A stretch of DNA of 27,405 nt from assembly GCA_910583795.1 (NCBI GenBank), contig CAJTZQ010000048.1, positions 1 to 27,405 of the forward strand, read 5' to 3'. The notes under the pieces are model-generated. The model was not told the origin of the DNA. It saw only the letters and a list, made by a program, of their open reading frames with translations, and made no database searches. The stretch's first letter is position 1. Every line of letters starts with the position of its first letter. The position numbers were made by a program, and so were the translations under genes. This stretch comes from an uncultured Muribaculaceae bacterium. Its GTDB lineage: Bacteria > Bacteroidota > Bacteroidia > Bacteroidales > Muribaculaceae. Below are positions 16,478-24,210 of the stretch, piece after piece.

Positions 16478-16509
16478 CAAAATTAAAATGGAATAGTTAG
16501 CTATGGAAA
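16478..16509 (-). promoter_or_regulatory. Candidate gad operon promoter
   Basis: On the minus strand TAATTTTG (16485-16478) matches the -7 consensus, and TTTC (16509-16506) stands 20 nt upstream in place of TTTG. Transcription would begin near 16471, giving a leader of about 160 nt before gadB with no open frame of note. Confidence 0.4.
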
Positions 16510-16543
16510 TAAAAATTTATAAGCAAAATCGATTTTTGTGATG

Positions 16544-16573
16544 CAAACAAGTTTGTAGGGATAATTTGTAGGG
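16544..16573. promoter_or_regulatory. Possible operator upstream of gadB
   Basis: A short perfect palindrome CAAACAAGTTTG (16544-16555) runs into two direct copies of TTTGTAGGG (16552-16560 and 16565-16573), spaced 13 nt start to start. They lie about 35-65 nt upstream of the candidate -33 box of gadB, where an activator or repressor could bind. The rest of 16311-16620 is AT-rich without genes. Confidence 0.3.
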
Positions 16574-16624
16574 TAAATTATAATAGGAAAGTGCAATAAT
16601 AAGGCATTTTTTTGATGTGTAGAA

Positions 16625-16656
16625 AGCGGACTCCCGAAGTTATTCGAAAGTCCGCT
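16625..16656 (-). terminator. Stem-loop after panB
   Basis: AGCGGACT (16625-16632) pairs with 16649-16656, and an inner 4-bp stem (16635-16638 with 16643-16646) extends it. It begins 20 nt past the panB stop. The tail on the minus strand is not T-rich. Confidence 0.5.
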
Positions 16657-16675
16657 CTACTTGTAATGGATTTAA

Positions 16676-17497
16676 TCAATATGATTCCTGTGGAGTGGGG
16701 AAGTCGCCGCTTTTCACGTCAGCTATATAGTTTTGCACGGCGTCAGTCATAACCTCCGCGAGATTGGCGTATCTGCGCAGGAAGCGTGGAGAGAATCCCT
16801 GGTTGATTCCAAGCATGTCGTGCATCACGAGTACCTGACCGTCAACCCCGCCTCCGGCACCGATCCCGATAATAGGTATGCTGACTTCTTTTGCAACTTT
16901 TTCAGCAAGGGCGGCGGGAATTTTTTCAAGCACGATACCGAAGCAGCCTACTTCTTCAAGCATTTTGGCGTCTTCTATCAGTTTGTTGGCTTCCGCCTCT
17001 TCCTTTGCACGAACGTTGTATGTGCCGAATTTGTTGATGCTCTGGGGAGTGAGCCCGAGGTGACCCATAACGGGTATGCCGGCGGACAGTATTCTTTCGA
17101 TAGATTCTCGTATTTCAGACCCGCCTTCCATCTTCACTGCCTCGGCGTGGCTCTCTTTCATGATTCTGATTGCGGATGCGAGAGCTTCCATAGGATTGCC
17201 CTGATACGTACCGAAAGGCATGTCGCAGACCACAAGAGCTCTCTTTGTGCCTTTTATCACTGATTTGGCATGATAGATCATCTGGTCGAGAGTGATCGGG
17301 AGGGTGGTCATGTTTCCAGCCATCACATTAGATGCGGAGTCTCCAACGAGGAGCACATCTATTCCGGCTTCGTCAAGTATCTTGGCGGACGAATAATCGT
17401 ATGCAGTAAGCATGGAGATTTTTTCTCCGCGTTGTTTCATTTCGATAAGGCGGCGCGTGGTCACCTTGCGTGCGTTATCTGTTGTATTTGTCGACAT
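16676..17497 (-). CDS. panB: 3-methyl-2-oxobutanoate hydroxymethyltransferase
   Basis: PanB transfers a hydroxymethyl group from 5,10-methylene-tetrahydrofolate to 2-oxoisovalerate, giving ketopantoate, the first step of pantothenate and CoA synthesis. The 273-residue TIM-barrel protein shows the standard order: KISMLTAYDYSSAKILDEAGIDVLLVGDS (metal-binding Asp in VGDS), VVCDMPFGTY, AVKMEGG, IPVMGHLGLTPQS, VLEKIP (with the catalytic-site Glu) and IGIGAGGGVDGQVLVMHDMLG. It ends about where the E. coli 264-residue protein does. I start at the ATG at 17497 (MSTNTTDNARKV); the only longer reading uses a TTG at 17545. No panC or panD is nearby. A small 5-bp hairpin (17505-17517) lies 8 nt before the start. 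Confidence 0.95.
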   Translation of the reverse strand: MSTNTTDNARKVTTRRLIEMKQRGEKISMLTAYDYSSAKILDEAGIDVLLVGDSASNVMAGNMTTLPITLDQMIYHAKSVIKGTKRALVVCDMPFGTYQGNPMEALASAIRIMKESHAEAVKMEGGSEIRESIERILSAGIPVMGHLGLTPQSINKFGTYNVRAKEEAEANKLIEDAKMLEEVGCFGIVLEKIPAALAEKVAKEVSIPIIGIGAGGGVDGQVLVMHDMLGINQGFSPRFLRRYANLAEVMTDAVQNYIADVKSGDFPTPQESY

Positions 17498-17533
17498 AAT
17501 AATGGCGCCTGAGGCGCGATTAGGTTTCGACTG

Positions 17534-17541
17534 CAAAGTTA
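17534..17541 (-). promoter_or_regulatory. Candidate panB promoter core
   Basis: TAACTTTG on the minus strand (17541-17534) fits TAnnTTTG and gives a leader of about 30 nt. The -33 position reads TTTT. The site lies in the 77-nt gap behind the small gene ending at 17575, so panB is probably transcribed separately. Confidence 0.45.
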
Positions 17542-17574
17542 TCAAATTTTTCCGATAGAAAAAACTATTAATTG

Positions 17575-17799
17575 TTATGACATTTGCCCGGTTGCCAGTT
17601 CATTTTTGAGAAATGAATAGACGTATTTTGAACTTTGGAAATAAAGCCCTGTTTTCGGATTAAACAGCTTAGAATAAGTCACTGAATTATATAACGTGTC
17701 AAGTGCTTTTTCGACACTCATGTTGTAATCCTTTGACAAAAATACAGCTAAATCAGTTGCCAAAGCTTCCGCCATATATTTGAAATCATTATTGATCAT
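17575..17799 (-). CDS. Small protein of the DUF3990/DUF3791 cassette
   Basis: A 74-residue cytoplasmic protein with no signal or membrane segment. It has a helical N-terminal part (MINNDFKYMAEALATDLAVFL, SVEKALDTLYNS), then TYSKLFNPKTGLYFQSSKYVYSFLKNEL. I recall small proteins of this pattern (…LYNSxTYxKL…TGLYxQS…YV) next to DUF3990 genes, but I cannot name a characterised member. It starts 25 nt after the DUF3990 stop, on the same strand, and so is very likely the third gene of that operon. It may be a second antitoxin-like or accessory component (inference). Confidence 0.6.
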   Translation of the reverse strand: MINNDFKYMAEALATDLAVFLSKDYNMSVEKALDTLYNSVTYSKLFNPKTGLYFQSSKYVYSFLKNELATGQMS

Positions 17800-17824
17800 A
17801 TTTTTTTAGGTATTTGATAGCTTC

Positions 17825-18262
17825 TTACGATCCAAAGAAAAATTGATATGTTATTCCCTTCATATATTTCAGTCGTTTTAAAAATTCATCTTTGTCAATA
17901 CTGCCATCTTTTAGTTTCCGAATTTGCAATCCAACTTTATCATTTGCAATAGGTCCATATACAATATCGTATTTTTCAACCTCAATACCCTCTCGGTTTG
18001 CAAATACAAAATCTGCCCATTCTTCAGAATATTCATTAAACGTTTTAATTTTCAATATAGGGGTACACATTATTGAATTATCAAATTCGAATTTTGATAC
18101 AACCGGATCACCACCCAATTGCAACGATTTGAATAACGCCATTTCCTGAGCCTGTTTTTCGTTTTCCGACAAATAAAATCCTTTGCCAAAATCTTTATTG
18201 GGTTTCGATTTGTTGAGATCTATTTGTTCGATGTAAATATTTGACCCATGGTAAAGTATCAT
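17825..18262 (-). CDS. DUF3990 protein, predicted ADP-ribosyltransferase-fold toxin
   Basis: A 145-residue protein of the DUF3990 type. It opens with ILYHGSN (His5-Gly6-Ser7), followed by DFGKGFYLSENEKQA (24-38), a pair that matches the first two active-site elements of the ADP-ribosyltransferase fold (His in the first strand, Tyr in GFYLS). A family signature YDIVYGPIANDKVG lies near 98-111. The ATG overlaps the stop of the upstream DUF3791 gene in an ATGA arrangement and is preceded by AGGAGG with 7-nt spacing, an unusually strong Shine-Dalgarno for this phylum, so its translation is coupled to its partner. The organisation (small upstream partner, coupled larger gene) is that of a toxin-antitoxin pair. 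Toxin activity is inference from fold and context. Confidence 0.7.
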   Translation of the reverse strand: MILYHGSNIYIEQIDLNKSKPNKDFGKGFYLSENEKQAQEMALFKSLQLGGDPVVSKFEFDNSIMCTPILKIKTFNEYSEEWADFVFANREGIEVEKYDIVYGPIANDKVGLQIRKLKDGSIDKDEFLKRLKYMKGITYQFFFGS

Positions 18263-18480
18263 AGCTTTCCTCCTGATCTTCGACAATAATTAACTACGCT
18301 TTCCACTCCTTCATTGAAATCAAGGGTATGTATTATTCCATAGTTCTGTTCAATAAAGGAAATCCCATGATAGCGACATATGTAATTGTATGCCTCTGTG
18401 TCAGACATCCCAAATTTTTTAGCGAATTCATTCACCAATGCAATGATATATTCAAATATGTCGCGAATGTCATAATCCAT
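18259..18480 (-). CDS. DUF3791 protein, predicted antitoxin partner
   Basis: A 73-residue all-helical protein matching the DUF3791 pattern: an N-terminal helix (DIRDIFEYIIALVNEFAKKFGMSDTEAYNYI), then GISFIEQNYGIIHTLDFNEGVESVVNYC. It is the first gene of the cassette, and its stop overlaps the start of the DUF3990 gene by four bases. Such pairs recur in Bacteroidetes and Firmicutes genomes. I infer a neutralising or regulatory role toward the downstream gene. A promoter core lies 22-29 nt upstream. Confidence 0.7.
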   Translation of the reverse strand: MDYDIRDIFEYIIALVNEFAKKFGMSDTEAYNYICRYHGISFIEQNYGIIHTLDFNEGVESVVNYCRRSGGKL

Positions 18481-18501
18481 AACACTTTTTCTATCTTTCT
18501 A

Positions 18502-18509
18502 CAAAGTTA
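18502..18509 (-). promoter_or_regulatory. Candidate promoter core of the DUF3791/DUF3990 cassette
   Basis: TAACTTTG (18509-18502, minus strand) fits TAnnTTTG, with an A/T-only -33 region. The predicted transcript begins about 15 nt before the DUF3791 ATG. Confidence 0.45.
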
Positions 18510-18606
18510 CTCAATTATTTAAATAAAAAAAAGTTTTGAATCATTTATATCCTCTTAATCCACTGTTAAAATTCTATTATCCGGTTCATTGCGAATCGGG
18601 TAAAAT

Positions 18607-18637
18607 TTTGAACTGATTGGGGAATTTGTTAACTTTG
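18607..18637 (+). promoter_or_regulatory. leuS promoter
   Basis: TTTG (18607-18610), a 19-nt spacer and TAACTTTG (18630-18637) match the Bacteroidetes consensus exactly. The leader of about 42 nt contains two copies of CTGATAACAACAG (18642-18654 and 18667-18679), 25 nt apart. Confidence 0.7.
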
Positions 18638-18686
18638 CAGTCTGATAACAACAGATTTGCAGTAGACTGATAACAACAGCAAGACA

Positions 18687-21449
18687 ATGGAATATAACCA
18701 CCGCGAAATCGAACAACGCTGGCAGCAGTATTGGCGCGAAAACGAGATTTACCGAGCCGTTGAAAAGCCCGGAAAGAAAAAATTCTATGTACTCGACATG
18801 TTCCCCTATCCATCGGGAGCAGGATTGCACGTAGGTCATCCTCTCGGATATATAGCAAGCGACATCTATTCACGCTTCAAACGTCAACAGGGATTCAATG
18901 TGCTTCACCCCATGGGTTATGACGCCTACGGACTTCCCGCTGAACAGTATGCAATCCAGACCGGTCAGCACCCCGAAAAGACCACCGTTGCCAACATAGC
19001 ACGCTATCGCGAACAGCTTGATAAGATAGGATTTTCTTTCGACTGGAGTCGCGAAATCCGCACCTGCGATCCGGAATACTATAAATGGACGCAGTGGGCG
19101 TTTATCCGCATGTTCAACTCCTACTATGACCTTGACGCCGACAAGGCTATGCCGATAGAAAACCTTGTGGCTCATTTTGAAAAAGAGGGCACAGAAGGGG
19201 TTCATGCGGCTTGCTCCAAGAATCTTACATTTACAGCCGACGAATGGAAAGCATATTCTGAAAAAGAGAAGGCGGACGTATTGATGAACTATCGCATAGC
19301 TTATCAGGGCGAGACAATGGTAAACTGGTGTGAGGCTCTCGGAACAGTGCTCGCCAACGATGAGGTTACTGAAGGTGTAAGCGTACGCGGCGGGTATCCG
19401 GTTGAGCAAAAGGTAATGAATCAATGGTGTCTCAGGGTTTCAGCTTACGCTCCCCGTCTTCTTGACGGGCTTGATCAACTCCAGTGGAGCGATTCCCTGA
19501 AGGAGACTCAGCGCAATTGGATTGGCAGGAGCGAAGGTGCCGAGATGCGTTTTCCTGTAGTCGGAAAAGATTTCGATCTTGAAATATTCACCACCCGTGC
19601 CGACACAAGTTTCGGCGTCACTTTCATGGTGCTCGCTCCGGAGTCGAAATATGTAGAGATGATCGTCACTCCCGACCAAAAAGAGGCAGTCGATAAATAT
19701 CTTTCAGAGGTAAGCCATAAGACAGAGCGCGAACGTCAGATCGAAAAAAAGGTGTCGGGCGTATTCACCGGTGCGTATGCTGTCAACCCCATTTCAGGAA
19801 AAGAAATTCCAATCTGGGTGAGCGACTACGTTCTTGCAGGTTATGGCACAGGTGCTATTATGGCTGTGCCTGCACACGATTCCCGCGACTATGCTTTCGC
19901 ACGTCATTTCAACCTTCCGATCATCCCCCTTATTGAGGGTGCCGACGTAAGTGAGGAAAGTTTCGATGCAAAAGAGGGAAAAATGATCAATTCTGCAAAC
20001 GATAAACTTGATCTCAACGGACTTGAGGTCAAGGAGGCTATTGCCAAAACCAAGAAGTTTATCGAGGCTGAAGGGATAGGTAGGGTTAAGGTAAACTATC
20101 GTCTGCGCGATGCGATCTTCTCCCGTCAGCGTTATTGGGGCGAACCCTTCCCAGTATATTACAAGGATGGTATTGCCCATGTCATGGATGAGAGCGTTCT
20201 TCCGTTGATGCTGCCCGAGGTAGACTCCTATCTCCCGACAGCTACCGGTGAACCACCGTTGGGTCGTGCCAAGAATTGGAAGACTCCGGAAGGTTATCCC
20301 ATAGAGCTTTGCACAATGCCCGGCTTTGCCGGATCGAGCGCATATTATCTCCGCTATATGGATCCCCGCAACGACAAGGCTCTCGTAAGCAGAGAGGCTG
20401 ATGAATATTGGCGTAATGTCGATCTTTATGTGGGCGGTGCGGAGCATGCCACAGGTCACCTTATCTATTCACGTTTCTGGAACAAGTTCCTCTTCGATCT
20501 CGGTCTCGTGGTTGAGCCGGAACCTTTCAAGAAACTTGTCAACCAGGGTATGATCCAGGGCAGAAGTAACTTTGTATATCGTATCAAAGACTCAAATACA
20601 TTTGTAAGCAAAGGTCTGAAAGATCAGTACGATGTTGCCCCGATCCGTGTGGACATAAGCATGGTCAGCAACGATGTGCTCGACATCGACCGTTTCCGTC
20701 AGTGGCGTCCCGAATTTGCCGATGCTGAGTTTATTCTTGAAGACGGCAAATACAATTGCGGATATGCTGTTGAAAAGATGTCGAAATCAATGTATAATGT
20801 GGTGAACCCCGATGATATCGTGGAGAAGTATGGCGCCGACACATTGCGTCTATACGAAATGTTCCTTGGTCCTATCGAACAGTCGAAGCCTTGGGATACA
20901 AACGGTATCGACGGTGCAAACCGCTTCCTGAAGAAACTTTGGGGACATTTCAACAAGGTCGATAAGGATTCTAAAGTTCCCATGACTAAAGAGGAGCTCA
21001 AGACAATGCACAAGCTCATCAAGAAAGTGACCGGCGATATAGAGAATTTCTCTTTCAACACTTCGGTTTCGGCTTTCATGGTGGCGCTAAATGAGCTTAC
21101 TGCACAGAAATCAACAAATCCCGAAGCGATGGAGATCTTCACACGTCTGATTGCCCCGTTCGCTCCTCACATCGCCGAAGAGTTCTGGCATGGACTTGGC
21201 AAGGAGGGTTCTGTGGTGGATGCTGAATGGCCTGTTTATGACGAAGCTAACCTTAAGGAAGACACAGTGAAATATCCTGTCAGCTTCAATGGCAAGACAA
21301 GATTCATGCTTGACGTGCCTGCTGACGCTTCCAAAGCTGATGTGGAGGCTGCGGCGCTTGCGGCTCCCGATGCAGAGAAGTGGCTCGACGGCAAGACACC
21401 CAAGCGGGTGATCGTTGTCCCCGGCAAAATCGTCAACATCGTGATCTGA
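18687..21449 (+). CDS. leuS: Leucine--tRNA ligase
   Basis: A class I aminoacyl-tRNA synthetase charging tRNA-Leu. The 920-residue protein has the HIGH-type signature PYPSGAGLHVGH (40-51), a CP1 editing domain around residues 225-420 with the expected TTRADTSFGVTFMVLAPE and GTGAIMAVPAHDSRDYAFA, the leucine-specific segment with LRYMDPRN and GGAEHATGHLIYSRFW, and KMSKS (697-701). The anticodon-binding helical domain follows, and the C-terminal tRNA-elbow domain ends KRVIVVPGKIVNIVI. It is full length with a good promoter and a strong terminator, so monocistronic. Its last 38 codons are recognisable again 1.5 kb downstream at 22911-23027. Confidence 0.97.
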   Translation: MEYNHREIEQRWQQYWRENEIYRAVEKPGKKKFYVLDMFPYPSGAGLHVGHPLGYIASDIYSRFKRQQGFNVLHPMGYDAYGLPAEQYAIQTGQHPEKTTVANIARYREQLDKIGFSFDWSREIRTCDPEYYKWTQWAFIRMFNSYYDLDADKAMPIENLVAHFEKEGTEGVHAACSKNLTFTADEWKAYSEKEKADVLMNYRIAYQGETMVNWCEALGTVLANDEVTEGVSVRGGYPVEQKVMNQWCLRVSAYAPRLLDGLDQLQWSDSLKETQRNWIGRSEGAEMRFPVVGKDFDLEIFTTRADTSFGVTFMVLAPESKYVEMIVTPDQKEAVDKYLSEVSHKTERERQIEKKVSGVFTGAYAVNPISGKEIPIWVSDYVLAGYGTGAIMAVPAHDSRDYAFARHFNLPIIPLIEGADVSEESFDAKEGKMINSANDKLDLNGLEVKEAIAKTKKFIEAEGIGRVKVNYRLRDAIFSRQRYWGEPFPVYYKDGIAHVMDESVLPLMLPEVDSYLPTATGEPPLGRAKNWKTPEGYPIELCTMPGFAGSSAYYLRYMDPRNDKALVSREADEYWRNVDLYVGGAEHATGHLIYSRFWNKFLFDLGLVVEPEPFKKLVNQGMIQGRSNFVYRIKDSNTFVSKGLKDQYDVAPIRVDISMVSNDVLDIDRFRQWRPEFADAEFILEDGKYNCGYAVEKMSKSMYNVVNPDDIVEKYGADTLRLYEMFLGPIEQSKPWDTNGIDGANRFLKKLWGHFNKVDKDSKVPMTKEELKTMHKLIKKVTGDIENFSFNTSVSAFMVALNELTAQKSTNPEAMEIFTRLIAPFAPHIAEEFWHGLGKEGSVVDAEWPVYDEANLKEDTVKYPVSFNGKTRFMLDVPADASKADVEAAALAAPDAEKWLDGKTPKRVIVVPGKIVNIVI

Positions 21450-21488
21450 GCCGGATTTATCAAACGAAAGTTAAATCACTTTAAATAG

Positions 21489-21535
21489 AAATCAGGCAGG
21501 GTATGCTACATTGGGCAGACCCTGCCTGATTTTTG
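21489..21535. terminator. Bidirectional terminator between leuS and the serpin gene
   Basis: A perfect 14-bp stem (21489-21502 with 21519-21532) with a 16-nt loop has A-runs before and T-runs after it. It serves leuS from the left and the convergent serpin gene (stop at 21547) from the right. Confidence 0.85.
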
Positions 21536-21546
21536 GTATGATCAAA

Positions 21547-22767
21547 TTATAATTCAACAACAGCTCCAATAAATATGAACGTACCTGTTGAGGTTTCTCT
21601 TATTATAAATAAGAAAGGGTGATCCAGAATCATTGAAGCTTCCGGGAATAAAACAGCCGTGTCTCCTCCTACAATTGTGGCGGCTGAGGCAGTGGTTCCC
21701 TTTTCGTCAACTTTGATGCCTGCGCCGTGAAGGAACGTATTGAAGTTTACAATTTCATTTTCCAATATATTGGCATATCCTTTAGAGATAGTCTTCTCAA
21801 AACCTAAGGAGTTTAAATTGCTGATAATGTTTCCTGAAAAATCCATTTGAAATTTCGGCATGGAAACTTTTACGTTATAAATGTTTTTTTTGTCGCTGAT
21901 TCTGTCAATAAGATTGTTGTTTAGAATATCAGCGACTGTTTTGCCTGTCTCCGGCTGTATTACGGTCATTTCATAATTGCCGTTGCCATAAGGTAATGAC
22001 ATGATTTTGACTCCGTCGGCTTCTGAATACGTGGTAATAATTGATGAGTTCATGAAATCGACTTCTGTCTTAGAGATATTGTTATTGCTGAACATTCCCT
22101 TTTCTGTCATCTCTTCTTTAAATGGATTTGTCCATTCTCCATGGAAATATGTTGCGTTGATAAGAGCTACGTCGCTGTATAATGGTTCTTTCAAGAAATT
22201 GTTTATTTCCCCTTTGGTTTCCATCTTTATCCAGTCATTAATTGCGGATTTTCCGGATTCTCCTTTAGGTGCAATATTCTTCAAAACTCCGTGGTAGCTA
22301 TCTTCGATTATTGCACCCATTTCCGCTTTGACTTTCATTTGAGGTTTATGCCATAGAGAATTAGCAATTCTGCACTCGGTCTTTCCGTCAAGTTTTGGAA
22401 GGTATTCAATAAGGGTATTGTTGAAATCATTTAAAGAGGAAATGTCTTTACCTGATCCTATAATGCCGAGAATTTCTTCTCTGATTTCTCCGTCATCTCC
22501 TTGAGCGAGCATTGATAGAGTTGAAAAGACGCTAAACGGGGAAATGCAAAAATTGCTCATCTTCTCATTTGTGTCGCAAAAAGTTTTGGCAAGGTCAATT
22601 GCAAAATGATTGCTGTTGTCCGCTGTTGAGCGGGTCTCTGCTTGCATGGGAATATTCACATATTGGAAGTTTCCCTGTTCTGTTGCTGGCTCGTCAGAAG
22701 ATGTACAGCCATTCAGCAAAACAGATGTGAAAATGACCGTAAATAAAGATAAGATATTCGCTTTCAT
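21547..22767 (-). CDS. Serpin-family protease inhibitor, lipoprotein
   Basis: A 406-residue serpin anchored as a lipoprotein. The signal peptide ends LLNGCTSSDEP, with Cys21 acylated and acidic residues at +4/+5, similar to the surface-export signals of Bacteroidetes lipoproteins. Serpin landmarks are FCISPFSVFSTLSMLAQGD, VALINATYFHGEWTNPF, FMN, a beta-sheet C core, and the hinge DEKGTTASAAT, whose small residues are those of inhibitory serpins able to insert their loop. The reactive loop continues IVGGDTAVLFPEAS before HPFLFII. Counting from the hinge and from HPF places P1 at Ala, Val or Leu, suggesting an elastase-like or chymotrypsin-like target. A role against host or competitor proteases is inference. 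No neighbour is obviously linked; it lies between leuS and a copy of the leuS end. Confidence 0.93.
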   Translation of the reverse strand: MKANILSLFTVIFTSVLLNGCTSSDEPATEQGNFQYVNIPMQAETRSTADNSNHFAIDLAKTFCDTNEKMSNFCISPFSVFSTLSMLAQGDDGEIREEILGIIGSGKDISSLNDFNNTLIEYLPKLDGKTECRIANSLWHKPQMKVKAEMGAIIEDSYHGVLKNIAPKGESGKSAINDWIKMETKGEINNFLKEPLYSDVALINATYFHGEWTNPFKEEMTEKGMFSNNNISKTEVDFMNSSIITTYSEADGVKIMSLPYGNGNYEMTVIQPETGKTVADILNNNLIDRISDKKNIYNVKVSMPKFQMDFSGNIISNLNSLGFEKTISKGYANILENEIVNFNTFLHGAGIKVDEKGTTASAATIVGGDTAVLFPEASMILDHPFLFIIRETSTGTFIFIGAVVEL

Positions 22768-22854
22768 AAATATTAAATTAGGTATTACATGCCACTAATT
22801 TATTAAATTTTATAATTAATCTCAATTTTTTTACATATTTTTTATTATTTTAAC

Positions 22855-22862
22855 TAATTTTG
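22855..22862 (+). promoter_or_regulatory. Promoter-like core before the leuS-tail frame
   Basis: TAATTTTG fits TAnnTTTG, with TTTA 21 nt upstream. It would start a transcript about 20 nt before the ATG at 22890. The surrounding 22768-22889 is extremely AT-rich, so a chance match is quite possible. Confidence 0.25.
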
Positions 22863-22889
22863 TTTAAAAGAATAATTTAAAACTTATTG

Positions 22890-23027
22890 ATGAAATCAGA
22901 TTTTATGTGTAAAGCTGAGGGAGTGACGGCGGCGCTTGCTGTTACCGATGCAGAGAAGAAGCTTGGAGGCGAAGCCGCCAAGCGTGTCATAGTTATCCAA
23001 GGCAAAACCGTCAACATATTAATCTGA
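22890..23027 (+). pseudogene. Duplicated C-terminal end of leuS (45-codon open frame)
   Basis: From 22911 to 23024 the frame encodes 38 residues that align without gaps to the last 38 of LeuRS, 23 identical. The shared blocks are AALA, DAEK, KRVIV, GK and VNI, and both stop with TGA. Seven extra codons (MKSDFMC) lead in from an ATG at 22890. The downstream hairpin also resembles that of leuS. The intact frame, conservative replacements and a promoter-like core leave open that it is an expressed small protein corresponding to the tRNA-elbow-binding tail of LeuRS. The simpler reading is a duplication remnant left when the serpin segment entered next to leuS. Confidence 0.65.
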
Positions 23028-23067
23028 TAAAACTTATTAGAGAGTCAAAAGATTACATGTAGAAAGG

Positions 23068-23102
23068 CACAGGGATCTGTCAGAAAAAAGCAGATCCCTG
23101 TG
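23068..23102. terminator. Stem-loop between the leuS-tail frame and the propeller gene
   Basis: A perfect 12-bp stem (23068-23079 with 23091-23102) has an 11-nt A-rich loop. It lies 40 nt after the leuS-tail stop and 67 nt after the convergent propeller stop, so it may serve both. T-runs are weak on both sides. Position and base sequence recall the leuS terminator. Confidence 0.55.
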
Positions 23103-23169
23103 TCATATCGTACAATAATTTTTATGATTTGGAATCTGTACCGGATTTATTCCGATAGATTTTAGGTGC

Positions 23170-24210
23170 CTATTTAAGTAGACCTTGACAATAGATCTTT
23201 GCAAGTGCATAATTCCTTTCCGGATCAGTCACAAATGCAAATATTTCATCAGGATTGTCCGGGGATAAAGCGAATTTTACTATTATCTTATCCGATTTAT
23301 ATCTGCAAATTGGATTACCTTCCCAATCCCAGACTAATATATCTGTTGGTCCATAATTATCAGGATCTTCATCCATACAGGCTATAATTCTGGAATCCGT
23401 CACAGCCAGAGACGTGAAAGATCTTTTGTTGTCTTCATATACTTGAGCAGCATCTTCAGGATTTTTAATGGTCAATGGATAATAACAATGAGATGACTTT
23501 AAAATAAGATTATTGCCATCTGTGTCAAATAATTTCAAGCAGCATCCTGGTGAAGAAACTGCTGCTAATTTTTTACCATCGGGGGATCCTGCAAATTTGT
23601 ATTGCATATAATATCCCAATGGACCTATCTCATCTTCATCATGAAGATTTAAAAACGGCTTGCTATAGCCTATACTGTCTGCCATAAAAAAACCGTCAAA
23701 TATTAAATCTCCATTTTCAAATTTGTCGATATAACAAATCTTTTTACCTGAAGGTAAGATTTGAAGAGCTGTGAAATTACAGTCCATTGGTGATGACAGT
23801 AGAGAATCTTTATCAGACATTCCTATAAAAGCAAAGTCTTTGTCATACAGTTTGACCTTACGAGACATGTAGTCGTATATCTTCCAGCCATCCTTTGCCT
23901 TTGACAAATATGTACATCCAAGGATATCACTCGGCCCTTGTCCTTTAGATATATAGTCAGCAATCGGGTTACCGGAGTTTTTATCGTATGTATGCACCCA
24001 GTAATCATCCAAAGATCCTGTTGCTATGATTGCAGTGTCGATTACAGATAAATCTGTAATCAAAGGAAGTATTAAATCATTGCCCAAAATGGAGATTTTG
24101 GCTTCCCCTACAAACGGAAATTCCGGTGTCCCGATTCCATTTTCTATTTGAGTTTTGCAAGAACTCAGAAATAATAAAATTACTGGAAATATGATTTCAA
24201 ATCTGGTCAT
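23170..24210 (-). CDS. Beta-propeller lipoprotein (BF3164/TolB-like), copy 2
   Basis: A 346-residue envelope lipoprotein. The signal ends LFLSSCKTQ (Cys18). The body has repeated segments of about 45-50 residues containing YDxNSG, WKIYDYMSRKVKLYD, FAGSPDGKKLAAVSS, LKLFDTDGNN and DILVWDWEGNP, which look like blades of a six-bladed propeller of the BF3164 type. SLAVTDSRIIACM is identical or nearly so in the paralogue at 24755-25801. Its ATG overlaps the stop of the Cys-rich small protein upstream (ATGA), so the two are translationally coupled. No enzymatic motif is visible. A binding or sensing role on the outer or inner membrane is inference. It is the last gene of the array. Confidence 0.75.
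   Translation of the reverse strand: MTRFEIIFPVILLFLSSCKTQIENGIGTPEFPFVGEAKISILGNDLILPLITDLSVIDTAIIATGSLDDYWVHTYDKNSGNPIADYISKGQGPSDILGCTYLSKAKDGWKIYDYMSRKVKLYDKDFAFIGMSDKDSLLSSPMDCNFTALQILPSGKKICYIDKFENGDLIFDGFFMADSIGYSKPFLNLHDEDEIGPLGYYMQYKFAGSPDGKKLAAVSSPGCCLKLFDTDGNNLILKSSHCYYPLTIKNPEDAAQVYEDNKRSFTSLAVTDSRIIACMDEDPDNYGPTDILVWDWEGNPICRYKSDKIIVKFALSPDNPDEIFAFVTDPERNYALAKIYCQGLLK

Noticed and set aside
19794..20459. A 221-codon minus-strand frame opposite leuS
   Set aside because: Antisense shadow of the editing and catalytic domains of LeuRS; no homology recognised.
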